Assembly: GCA_031119515.1 (NCBI GenBank)
Contig: JAVHXR010000029.1
Coordinates: 1 to 13,904 of the forward strand
Source: Propionicimonas sp.
Lineage (GTDB): Bacteria; Actinomycetota; Actinomycetes; Propionibacteriales; Propionibacteriaceae
Length of the DNA stretch: 13,904 bases
Reading direction: 5' to 3'
This document shows, piece after piece, positions 6,545 to 12,444 of the stretch (position 1 is its first letter; each line of letters opens with the position of its first letter). The notes beneath the pieces are model-generated. The model worked only from the letters and a program-made list of their open reading frames with translations. It was not told where the DNA came from and ran no database searches. The translations under genes were made by a program, and so were the position numbers.

Positions 6545-6559
6545 GAGTCGATAACGGGA

Positions 6560-6582
6560 TCGTCAGTCCTGCCCGCTAGCGT
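6560..6582 (+). promoter_or_regulatory. radA promoter: RecA-independent damage (PafBC)-like motif plus -10 TAGCGT, leaderless
   Basis: TCGTCAGTC (6560-6568) is followed by exactly 8 bases and then TAGCGT (6577-6582). The mycobacterial RecA-independent DNA-damage promoter is TTGTCRGTG-N8-TANNNT, as I recall; the match is 7 of 9 with correct spacing. The hexamer ends 7 bases before ATG 6590, so the transcript is predicted to start at the ATG. Activation by PafBC is inference. Confidence 0.55.
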
Positions 6583-6589
6583 CCTCCCC

Positions 6590-7999
6590 ATGGCGAAGAA
6601 CACCACCACCTACCGCTGCGGGGAGTGCGGCTGGACGACCGTGCGCTGGGTCGGGCGGTGCGGGGAGTGCCAGGCCTGGGGCTCTGTCGCGGAGGGGCGG
6701 CCGCCATCCGCCGCGATAGCGGCAGCGGCCCCCGCCCACAGCGCGATCCCGATCGGCCAGGTCGACGCCACCGCCACGGCCGGGATCCCGACCGGCATCG
6801 GCGAGCTCGACCGGGTACTCGGCACCGGGCTCACCCCTGGCGCCGTGGTCCTGCTGGCCGGCGAGCCGGGGGTGGGCAAGTCGACGCTGCTGCTGGAGGT
6901 CGCAGCGCGGTGGGCGGGCACCGGCCGCCCCACCCTGTACGTCACGGCCGAGGAGTCCGCCGCGCAGGTCCGGCAACGCGCCGAGCGGACCGGCGCCGTC
7001 ACCGAAGGGCTCTTCCTCGCCGCCGAGTCCGACCTCGCCACGGTGCTCGGCCACATCGAGGAGCTCCGGCCCGAGCTGCTCGTCCTCGACTCCATCCAGA
7101 CCGTCGGCCTGCCGAATGTCGACGGCGTACCCGGCGGCGTCACCCAGGTCCGCGAGGCGACCGGGGCGCTGGTGCGGGTGGCCAAGCAGCGCGGCCTGCC
7201 GGTGGTGCTGATCGGCCACGTCACCAAGGACGGCGCGGTCGCCGGCCCGCGCACGCTCGAGCACCTGGTGGACGTGGTGCTCTCCTTCGAGGGGGATCGC
7301 CACAGCGGCTTCCGGATGATCCGGGCCACCAAGAACCGCTACGGCCCGGCCGACGAGGTCGGCTGCTTCGAGATGGACGCCGGGGGCATCAGGGAGGTCC
7401 CCGACCCGTCCGGGCTGTTCGTCTCGCGGCACGCCGAGCCGGTCGCCGGGACCTGTCTCGGCATCACGCTGGAGGGCCGCCGTCCGCTGCTGACCGAGGT
7501 CCAGGCACTGGTGGTACCGAGCAACGCCCCCGCCCCCCGCCGGGTCACCCACGGCCTCGAGGGCGGCCGGGTGGCGATGATCCTCGCCGTGCTGCAGCGC
7601 AAGGCCGGGCTGAAGCTCCACACCCGCGAGGTCTACGTCTCGACGGTCGGCGGCGCGAGGGTGAACGACCCCGCCACCGACCTGGCGGCGGCGGTGGCGG
7701 TCGCCTCCGCCTGCGTGGAACGGGCATTCGACCGTCCGATCATCGCGCTCGGTGAGGTGGGGCTCTCCGGCGAACTGCGGCAGGTGCCGGGCCTTGAGCG
7801 GCGGCTGGCAGAGGCCGACCGGCTCGGCTTCGAGGTCGCCCTCGTCCCGGCCGGCAGCAACCTCACCCTCCGCGGGATGCGGGTCGTGGAGGCCGCCACC
7901 CTGGCCGACGCCCTCGGCATGCTGCAGCTGCGGCGCGAGGTCCAGCAGACCACCACCCGGATCGACCCGGCCAGGCGTCACCTCGCGGCCGTGGAGTAG
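6590..7999 (+). CDS. radA: DNA repair protein RadA (Sms)
   Basis: RadA is a RecA-like ATPase/helicase that drives branch migration of recombination intermediates and helps repair and restart forks. The 469-residue protein is full length. It has a C4 zinc finger with Cys 10, 13, 24 and 27, Walker A GEPGVGKST at 91-99, and Walker B LLVLDSIQT at 163-171. The RadA-specific KNRxG motif is at 248-252, reading KNRYG rather than the usual KNRFG. A Lon-protease-like C-terminal domain covers about residues 280-455 (HTREVYVSTVGG, IIALGEVGLSGELRQV). ATG 6590 begins just before the zinc finger, without a Shine-Dalgarno sequence and directly after a -10 hexamer. disA follows 73 bases downstream on the same strand with its own promoter. 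RadA is reported to bind and inhibit DisA, so the pairing is functional as well as positional. Confidence 0.97.
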   Translation: MAKNTTTYRCGECGWTTVRWVGRCGECQAWGSVAEGRPPSAAIAAAAPAHSAIPIGQVDATATAGIPTGIGELDRVLGTGLTPGAVVLLAGEPGVGKSTLLLEVAARWAGTGRPTLYVTAEESAAQVRQRAERTGAVTEGLFLAAESDLATVLGHIEELRPELLVLDSIQTVGLPNVDGVPGGVTQVREATGALVRVAKQRGLPVVLIGHVTKDGAVAGPRTLEHLVDVVLSFEGDRHSGFRMIRATKNRYGPADEVGCFEMDAGGIREVPDPSGLFVSRHAEPVAGTCLGITLEGRRPLLTEVQALVVPSNAPAPRRVTHGLEGGRVAMILAVLQRKAGLKLHTREVYVSTVGGARVNDPATDLAAAVAVASACVERAFDRPIIALGEVGLSGELRQVPGLERRLAEADRLGFEVALVPAGSNLTLRGMRVVEAATLADALGMLQLRREVQQTTTRIDPARRHLAAVE

Positions 8000-8009
8000 C
8001 CGGCGACCG

Positions 8010-8023
8010 GCCGCCGCGGCGGC
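8010..8023. repeat. 14-base perfect palindrome between radA and disA
   Basis: GCCGCCGCGGCGGC is its own reverse complement, with no loop. It is followed by a second GC dyad (CGGGCC/GGCCCG, 8025-8036). It lies 11 bases after the radA stop and ends about 20 bases before the disA -10. It could end radA transcription or be a chance product of high GC. Confidence 0.4.
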
Positions 8024-8043
8024 GCGGGCCGGGCCCGAGCGCG

Positions 8044-8066
8044 TAGGCTGACGCCACACCGAGAGG
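8044..8066 (+). promoter_or_regulatory. disA promoter -10 TAGGCT and ribosome site GAGAGG
   Basis: TAGGCT at 8044-8049 predicts transcription starting near 8056. GAGAGG at 8061-8066 is 6 bases before ATG 8073. This gene therefore has a short leader with a Shine-Dalgarno sequence, unlike leaderless radA beside it. No clear -35 is seen. Confidence 0.55.
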
Positions 8067-8072
8067 CACCCC

Positions 8073-9137
8073 ATGGACCGAGCCACCAGACAGCGCCTGC
8101 GCGCCCACCTCGCCCTGGTCAGTCCGGGCACAGACCTGCGCGACGGCCTCGACCGGATCGTCCACGGTCGCACCGGGGCGCTCGTCGTGCTGGGCCGCAG
8201 CGCCGAGGTCGACGCAGTAGTCACCGGTGGTTTCCGGATCGACGCCCCGCTCACCGCCACCGCCCTGCGGGAGCTGGCCAAGATGGACGGCGCCATCCTG
8301 CTCGACTCCGACCTGACCCGGATCACCCATGCCGGCGTCCACCTGATGCCGGACGGCACCACCCCGACCAGGGAGACCGGCACCCGCCACCGCACCGCCG
8401 ACCAGGTCGCCCGCCAGACCGGGGTGCCGGTGGTGACGGTGTCGGCGTCGATGTCGTCGATCGCGCTCTTCCTGGACGGCTACCGGCACCCGCTGCAACG
8501 CCCGGAGCAACTGCTGTCCCGGGCCAACCAGGCCCTCGCCACGCTCTCGAGGTACCGCGACCGGCTCACCGAGGCCGCGAACCGGCTCTCCTCCCTCGAG
8601 GTGCAGGACGCCGTCACGGTCGAGGACGTCGCCGTGGTGGCACGGCGGCTCGAGCTCGTGCACCGGCTCTCCGAGGAGACCTCCGACATCCTGGTGGAGC
8701 TCGGCACCGAGGGCCGGCTGGTGGAGCTGCAGCTGCAGGAACTGCTGGCCGGCGTGGCCGAGACCGCCGACGCTCTCGCCCGCGACTACGGCACCGGCGA
8801 GTCGACGCTGCAGCTGTCCGGCCTGGCCGACCTGGCCAGCGACGAGTTGCTGGACGCCGCCCTGGTGGCCCGCCGGATCCAGCTCGTCCCCGGCACCCTC
8901 GACGCCCGGCTGCCGGCCCGCGGGCACCGCCAGCTGGCCCAGATCGGCCGGCTGCCGACCGGCGTGGCCGACCGGCTGGTCGACCACTTCGGGTCGCTGC
9001 AGTCGCTGCTGGGCGCCTCGACAGCCGACCTGATGAGCATCGACGGGGTCGACTACGCCGTCGTCCGGGTGCTGCGCGACGGACTGGCCCGGCTCACCGA
9101 GACCACCTACACCGAACGCCTCGACCTGCCGTCGTGA
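8073..9137 (+). CDS. disA: DNA integrity scanning protein DisA (diadenylate cyclase)
   Basis: DisA makes the second messenger c-di-AMP from two ATP, and its activity drops when its C-terminal domain binds branched DNA. The 354-residue length fits the family. The N-terminal DAC domain carries the catalytic DGA at 72-74 and the ATP-binding RHR at 105-107 in GTRHRTA, followed by VSASMSSIALF. A helical spine covers about residues 145-285. The C-terminal helix-hairpin-helix segment, at about 300-345, reads LVDHFGSLQSLLGAS and MSIDGVDYAVVRVL. All diagnostic motifs are intact, so the enzyme should be active. It follows radA on the same strand. It is convergent with the sigma-factor gene, with only 10 bases between the stops and no visible terminator. 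Confidence 0.97.
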   Translation: MDRATRQRLRAHLALVSPGTDLRDGLDRIVHGRTGALVVLGRSAEVDAVVTGGFRIDAPLTATALRELAKMDGAILLDSDLTRITHAGVHLMPDGTTPTRETGTRHRTADQVARQTGVPVVTVSASMSSIALFLDGYRHPLQRPEQLLSRANQALATLSRYRDRLTEAANRLSSLEVQDAVTVEDVAVVARRLELVHRLSEETSDILVELGTEGRLVELQLQELLAGVAETADALARDYGTGESTLQLSGLADLASDELLDAALVARRIQLVPGTLDARLPARGHRQLAQIGRLPTGVADRLVDHFGSLQSLLGASTADLMSIDGVDYAVVRVLRDGLARLTETTYTERLDLPS

Positions 9138-9147
9138 GCCGACCGGG

Positions 9148-10347
9148 TCAGCCGGCGAGTTCGGCGAGCTGTCCGGTGAGGAAGTCACGCAGCACCTGGT
9201 TGCGCTCCAGGGTGAGCGCCTCGCCGTAGGCCGCCCTCGCCTCGAGGGTGCGACCGGCCAGGCGAAGCAGGTCGGCCCGTGCCGCCGCGACCTGCCGGGC
9301 GAGCGCCCCGCCGAACGGTCCCGGCACCCGCTCCAACGCCGCCAGCCCGGCCTCGGGGCCCTCGCCGTAGCCGATCGCCACCGCCCTGGCGACCGCAGCC
9401 CCCGGCGACGGCCAGCGTTCGAGCAGTCGGTCGTAGAGCGCAACCACGGCGGGCCAGTCGGTCTCTTCCCAGGTCGGCGCCGCACTGTGCAGCCCGGCGA
9501 TCCCTGCCTGCAGCGCGAACCGCCCCATGCTCGGCAGCGCCTCCGCGGCGAGGCCGAGGCCCTCCGAGACCAGCCGGGCGTCCCAGCTGGCACGGTCGGC
9601 CTCGCGCAGCGTGACCGGCCGGCCGGTCGTGTCCCGCCGGCCGGGGGTGCGTGCCTCGGTGAGCAGCAGCAGCGCCACCAGGCCCTTCGCCTCCGGATCC
9701 GCCGGCCACGCCCGCGCTGCCGCCCGAGCCAGCTCCACCGCTGTGCTGCGATCGGCCTCCCTGCCGAGCAGGGGGCCGGCGAGCGCGGTGTGACCAAGGG
9801 TGTAGAGGACGCAGATCTCGCCGTAGACCTCGCCTCGGTGGCCGGGCCCGGGCGGGTCGAACCGTCGCCCGTGCGCGTCCAGCCGCCGCTTGGCGCGGGT
9901 GAGCCGGGCCGACATCGCCTGGTGCTCGACCCCGAAGGCGTCCGCCAGCGCCTCGGTGGGGACGCCGAGGACGAACCGGAGGGCCAGCGGCATCCGCGAG
10001 CCGGCCGGCAGCACCGGGTGGCAGGCGAGGACGAGCAGGTCGAGCCGGTCGTCACCGGTGGTGGCCGGGGCAGTCGGGGCCATGACGGCCGGCTCGGCCA
10101 GCAGCGGCGCCTTGCGGCGCCGCACCTGCTCCTTGCGGAGCTCGTCCACCGCCAGCCGCCGGGCCACCGTCGCCACCCAGGCGATCGGGTCGCGCAGCGG
10201 CCCGGCGTCCAGCGCCCGCGCGGCGGCTTCCTGGACGCAGTCCTCGGCGAGTTCGAGGCTGCCGTAGTCGCGGACCAGTTGCCCGATCAGCGACGGCCAC
10301 GCCCTGCGGTAGGCGGCGGCCAGGTCGTCGGCGGTGGGACGGCTCAC
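9148..10347 (-). CDS. ECF-type RNA polymerase sigma factor, ECF42 group (SigJ-like with long C-terminal extension)
   Basis: This 399-residue protein has the sigma region 2 at about residues 8-75 (YGSLELAEDCVQEAAARALD, then DPIAWVATVARRLAVDELRK). Region 4 helix-turn-helix is at about 120-160 (MPLALRFVLGVPTEALADAF, MSARLTRAKRRL). A C-terminal extension of about 230 residues follows, with LLTEAR, IAGLHS and TDWPAVVALYDRLL. Extended factors of this kind, encoded next to DGPF/YCII proteins, form the ECF42 group, in which the C-terminal extension is required for activity and no anti-sigma factor is present. GTG 10347 overlaps the DGPF-gene stop as GTGA without its own Shine-Dalgarno sequence, so it is translationally coupled. 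The stimulus is unknown, and the operon carries a matching promoter, suggesting autoregulation. Confidence 0.92.
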   Translation of the reverse strand: MSRPTADDLAAAYRRAWPSLIGQLVRDYGSLELAEDCVQEAAARALDAGPLRDPIAWVATVARRLAVDELRKEQVRRRKAPLLAEPAVMAPTAPATTGDDRLDLLVLACHPVLPAGSRMPLALRFVLGVPTEALADAFGVEHQAMSARLTRAKRRLDAHGRRFDPPGPGHRGEVYGEICVLYTLGHTALAGPLLGREADRSTAVELARAAARAWPADPEAKGLVALLLLTEARTPGRRDTTGRPVTLREADRASWDARLVSEGLGLAAEALPSMGRFALQAGIAGLHSAAPTWEETDWPAVVALYDRLLERWPSPGAAVARAVAIGYGEGPEAGLAALERVPGPFGGALARQVAAARADLLRLAGRTLEARAAYGEALTLERNQVLRDFLTGQLAELAG

Positions 10348-10709
10348 ATGTTCGCGGTGTCGAACACCGGCCACAGCTCCAGCCGCCCCGCCGAGGGGCA
10401 GAGCGCCGCGACCCGGCGGGCGGAGGCCTCGTCCGGCATCTCCAGCAGGTAGTAGCCGGTGACGAGTTCCTTCAGCTCGGGGAACGGCCCGTCGGTGAAG
10501 ACGGCCTCGCTGGTCGCCGTCGCAGGAGAGATCCGGACGGCGGCCCGCGACGGCTGGAGGGCCTCCCCGCCGAGCACCTTGCCGCCGGCCTCGGCGACAG
10601 CCTCGGCGAAGGCGCGGTGCTGGTCTCCGGTGGCTTTGAAGTCCTCCGGGGAGTAGTCGGTCGGATCCCACTCGGGCTCCACGATGAACACCACGTACTG
10701 CTCGGACAT
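10344..10709 (-). CDS. YCII-related DGPF-domain protein, partner of ECF42 sigma factor
   Basis: This 121-residue protein has the defining DGPF motif in FTDGPFPELKELVTGYYLLE (about residues 72-91). It also has a PEDF/H..F.. helix in the first half (QHRAFAEAVAEAGG, about residues 31-44) and a final strand LELWPVF. YCII/DGPF proteins adopt a dimeric ferredoxin-like fold. Some are thought to be enzymes, but their role beside ECF42 factors is unresolved. ATG 10709 has a strong ribosome site (GAGAGGAG at 10716-10723, 6 bases away). It is the first gene of a two-gene operon whose stop overlaps the sigma-factor start. Expression is probably driven by the TGTCGA-N17-CGTC promoter upstream. Confidence 0.93.
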   Translation of the reverse strand: MSEQYVVFIVEPEWDPTDYSPEDFKATGDQHRAFAEAVAEAGGKVLGGEALQPSRAAVRISPATATSEAVFTDGPFPELKELVTGYYLLEMPDEASARRVAALCPSAGRLELWPVFDTANM

Positions 10710-10759
10710 GACGTGCTCCTCTCAGGTGCATTGTCGGCGCAGGTCGCCGATGCAGGGAA

Positions 10760-10786
10760 GACGTCCCGACCCGGCGGATTTCGACA
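10760..10786 (-). promoter_or_regulatory. ECF42-type promoter TGTCGA-N17-CGTC before the DGPF/sigma operon
   Basis: The minus strand has TGTCGA at 10786-10781, a 17-base spacer, and CGTC at 10763-10760. This matches the -35 TGTCGA and -10 CG(A/T)C elements I recall for ECF42 sigma factors. The predicted leader of about 43 bases contains the GAGAGGAG ribosome site. I checked other TGTCGA sites in the window by eye and none has CG(A/T)C at 17 bases. Confidence 0.65.
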
Positions 10787-10822
10787 GCCCGTCCGGACGA
10801 ATCCGCGGATCGCTCCTGGCGC

Positions 10823-11449
10823 CTACTTCACCAGCTGCATGACCTGCTTGGCGGTCGCCTCCTTCGCCAGCACGGCGGTGGCGACGTAGGTCCCGGCCTG
10901 CAGCTTCGCCTTCTCGACCTTGCACTTGGCCTCGGAGCGTCGTAGCGGCCACTCGACCTGGAACTCGTGGGCGGTCTCGGGCTGGACGGTGAGCTTCTTC
11001 GCAGGCAGCCACTTGGTGCAGTCCGCGGTGCTCCAGATCCGGTCCTTGCCGGAGTTGACGGTCAGGGTGTACGTCTCGGGTGAGATCGTCAGGATGCAGG
11101 CCTCCTTGCCCCCGTTGATCACCGAGAGGGTGAACGTCTGCTTGGTGCTGACCTTCACCCGCTGGAAGCCTGCGACCGTCAACCGCATCGCCGACGGGTC
11201 GCAGGGCTGGGGTCCGGCGGGCTGCGACGGCGTCGGGGTGGGGGGCACCGAGGTTGACGGCGGCGGGCTCGAGGTGGCGGACGAGCTGGTCCCGGTGGCC
11301 GGCGGGTTGGCGGTCACCACTCCCGGCTGCGGCCACAGCAGCCAGACCAGACCCACCGCGACCAGCGCGGCGGCCCCGATCACGAGGGCCCGGCGGACCC
11401 AGTAGACCCGCGGCTCTTCCGGTCCGACCGGATGGAGCAGAGATCCCAT
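10823..11449 (-). CDS. Membrane-anchored protein with Pro/Ser/Thr linker and beta-sandwich-like domain (BsuPI-like?)
   Basis: I do not recognise a named gene. The 208-residue product has a short basic N-terminus, one membrane segment at about 20-39 (ALVIGAAALVAVGLVWLLWP) and no lipobox Cys, so it is a type II anchored protein. A Pro/Ser/Thr-rich linker runs from 43 to 80. An extracellular domain of about 125 residues has four cysteines (83, 118, 144, 176) that could form two disulfides. The domain's strands (FTLSVINGG, YTLTVNSG, RIWSTADC, HEFQVEW, GTYVATAV) follow the order seen in BsuPI-type or immunoglobulin-like domains. It sits between disA and mutY on the strand opposite to both, the position Rv3587c holds in M. 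tuberculosis as I recall. ATG 11449 follows TAGCCT by 6 bases. Gap 10710-10822 holds only the ECF42 promoter. Confidence 0.8.
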   Translation of the reverse strand: MGSLLHPVGPEEPRVYWVRRALVIGAAALVAVGLVWLLWPQPGVVTANPPATGTSSSATSSPPPSTSVPPTPTPSQPAGPQPCDPSAMRLTVAGFQRVKVSTKQTFTLSVINGGKEACILTISPETYTLTVNSGKDRIWSTADCTKWLPAKKLTVQPETAHEFQVEWPLRRSEAKCKVEKAKLQAGTYVATAVLAKEATAKQVMQLVK

Positions 11450-11455
11450 GCAGGC

Positions 11456-11461
11456 AGGCTA
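11456..11461 (-). promoter_or_regulatory. -10 hexamer TAGCCT of the anchored beta-domain gene (leaderless)
   Basis: The minus strand reads TAGCCT, then GCCTGC, then ATG 11449. The 6-base spacing predicts a leaderless mRNA. It is back-to-back with the mutY promoter in an 89-base divergent gap. Confidence 0.55.
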
Positions 11462-11526
11462 ACCCGGGCGCGGACCGGGCCGGGGCACCCACGCCGCAGC
11501 GCCTCTGGCCGGTCACAGGGCTGCAC

Positions 11527-11532
11527 TAGGGT
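11527..11532 (+). promoter_or_regulatory. -10 hexamer TAGGGT of mutY (leaderless)
   Basis: TAGGGT is followed by GGCCCG and then the GTG start at 11539. The 6-base spacing leaves no room for a ribosome site, supporting both leaderless initiation and the GTG start. Confidence 0.6.
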
Positions 11533-11538
11533 GGCCCG

Positions 11539-12408
11539 GTGGATCGCGACGCCCTGGTGGCCTACGTCGTCGGCTGGTATGCCGCCGAGGCGCGCGACCT
11601 GCCCTGGCGGCGGGCGGGCGTTAGCCCGTGGGGGGTGATGGTGAGCGAGTTCATGCTCCAGCAGACCCCCGTCTCGCGGGTAGTGGGGCCCTGGCGGGAG
11701 TGGCTGGACCGCTGGCCGACCCCCGCCAGCCTCGCCGACGCCGAGCCCGGGGACGCGGTACGGGCCTGGGGGCGCCTCGGCTACCCCCGCCGGGCGCTGC
11801 GGCTGCACAGGGCGGCGGGGGCGATCGTCCGGGACCACGCCGGGGAGGTTCCCGCGGACCCGGCAGCGCTGCGGGAGTTGCCCGGCGTCGGGGAGTACAC
11901 CGCCGCCGCCATCGCCGCCTTCGCCTACGGCCGCAGGGTGGTGGTGCTGGACACCAACGTCCGGCGCGTCCTGGCCAGGGTCGAGGGCGGGCAGGCGGTC
12001 GTCCCTGCGACCCTGACCACCGCCGAACGTGACCGGGCCGCAGCCTGGCTCCCTGTCGAACCGGCCGCGGCAGCACGCTGGTCGGTGGCGGTGATGGAAC
12101 TGGGCGCCGTGGTGTGCACCGCGGCTGGTCCGGCCTGCGGATCGTGCCCGGTGGCGGCGGACTGCCACTGGCTGGCGGCAGGGCGGCCTGCGCCGGCCCG
12201 GCCCGGCCGGGTGCAGGGGTATGCCGGGACCGACCGGCAGGCGCGAGGGGTGCTGCTGGACCTGCTCCGCCGGACGCCGGCGGCGGTCGACCGGCAGGTG
12301 CTGATCGGGGCGTGGCCGGTCGATCCCGGCCAGGCCGAGCGTGCGCTCGACTCCCTTGTCGCCGACCAGCTCGTCCGGGAGGTGTCCCCCGGCGGCTACG
12401 CGCTGTGA
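11539..12408 (+). CDS. mutY: A/G-specific adenine glycosylase
   Basis: MutY excises adenine mispaired with 8-oxoguanine, preventing G-to-T changes. The 289-residue protein shows all core elements. The catalytic Glu 37 is in SEFMLQQTP, the helix-hairpin-helix LPGVGEYTAAAI is at 114-125, and the catalytic Asp 138 is in VVVLDTN. The 4Fe-4S cluster cysteines are 193, 200, 203 and 209 with C-x6-C-x2-C-x5-C spacing. Glu 37 and Asp 138 have the same numbers as in E. coli. The protein stops about 60 residues short of E. coli MutY and lacks a recognisable NUDIX-like 8-oxoG recognition domain. Shorter MutY proteins are common in actinobacteria. A small C-terminal segment (VDPGQAERALDSL...) may be a winged-helix remnant. 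The GTG start is set by the promoter hexamer. Confidence 0.95.
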   Translation: MDRDALVAYVVGWYAAEARDLPWRRAGVSPWGVMVSEFMLQQTPVSRVVGPWREWLDRWPTPASLADAEPGDAVRAWGRLGYPRRALRLHRAAGAIVRDHAGEVPADPAALRELPGVGEYTAAAIAAFAYGRRVVVLDTNVRRVLARVEGGQAVVPATLTTAERDRAAAWLPVEPAAAARWSVAVMELGAVVCTAAGPACGSCPVAADCHWLAAGRPAPARPGRVQGYAGTDRQARGVLLDLLRRTPAAVDRQVLIGAWPVDPGQAERALDSLVADQLVREVSPGGYAL

Positions 12409-12428
12409 GGACGCCGGCCCGGCTCCAC

Positions 12429-12434
12429 TACCCT
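12429..12434 (+). promoter_or_regulatory. -10 hexamer TACCCT of the asparaginase gene
   Basis: TACCCT is followed by 10 bases and ATG 12445, so the predicted leader is only about 4 bases. The context CACTACCCTAGGCCCGG resembles the mutY promoter context CACTAGGGTGGCCCGG. The gap after mutY is only 36 bases, so read-through from mutY is also possible. Confidence 0.4.
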
Positions 12435-12444
12435 AGGCCCGGAC

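Noticed and set aside
6536..6551. TCGAACGGAGAGTCGA as an actinobacterial SOS (LexA) box before radA
   Set aside because: The left half TCGAAC is right, but the right half AGTCGA has two mismatches to GTTCGA in core positions. The PafBC-type motif downstream explains damage control better.
6563..8395. 610-codon minus-strand frame opposite radA
   Set aside because: radA is unambiguous on the plus strand. The antisense frame has no recognisable domain.
9138..9147. Bidirectional terminator between convergent disA and the sigma gene
   Set aside because: Only 10 bases lie between the stops, and I see no stem of useful length across them.
7863..10055. 730-codon minus-strand frame crossing radA 3' end, disA and the sigma gene
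   Set aside because: It overlaps well-identified genes on both strands, has low-complexity composition typical of GC-rich antisense frames, and shows no family motif.
10357..10363. TGTCGAA on the plus strand inside the DGPF gene as another ECF42 promoter
   Set aside because: No CG(A/T)C at 16-18 bases downstream, and it would read against the operon. It is part of the coding dyad GGTGTCGAACACC.
11510..11532. PafBC-type motif before mutY (CGGTCACAG-N8-TAGGGT)
   Set aside because: GTCA is in phase, but only 5 of 9 positions match, which other promoters in this GC-rich window also reach by chance (asd 5 of 9).
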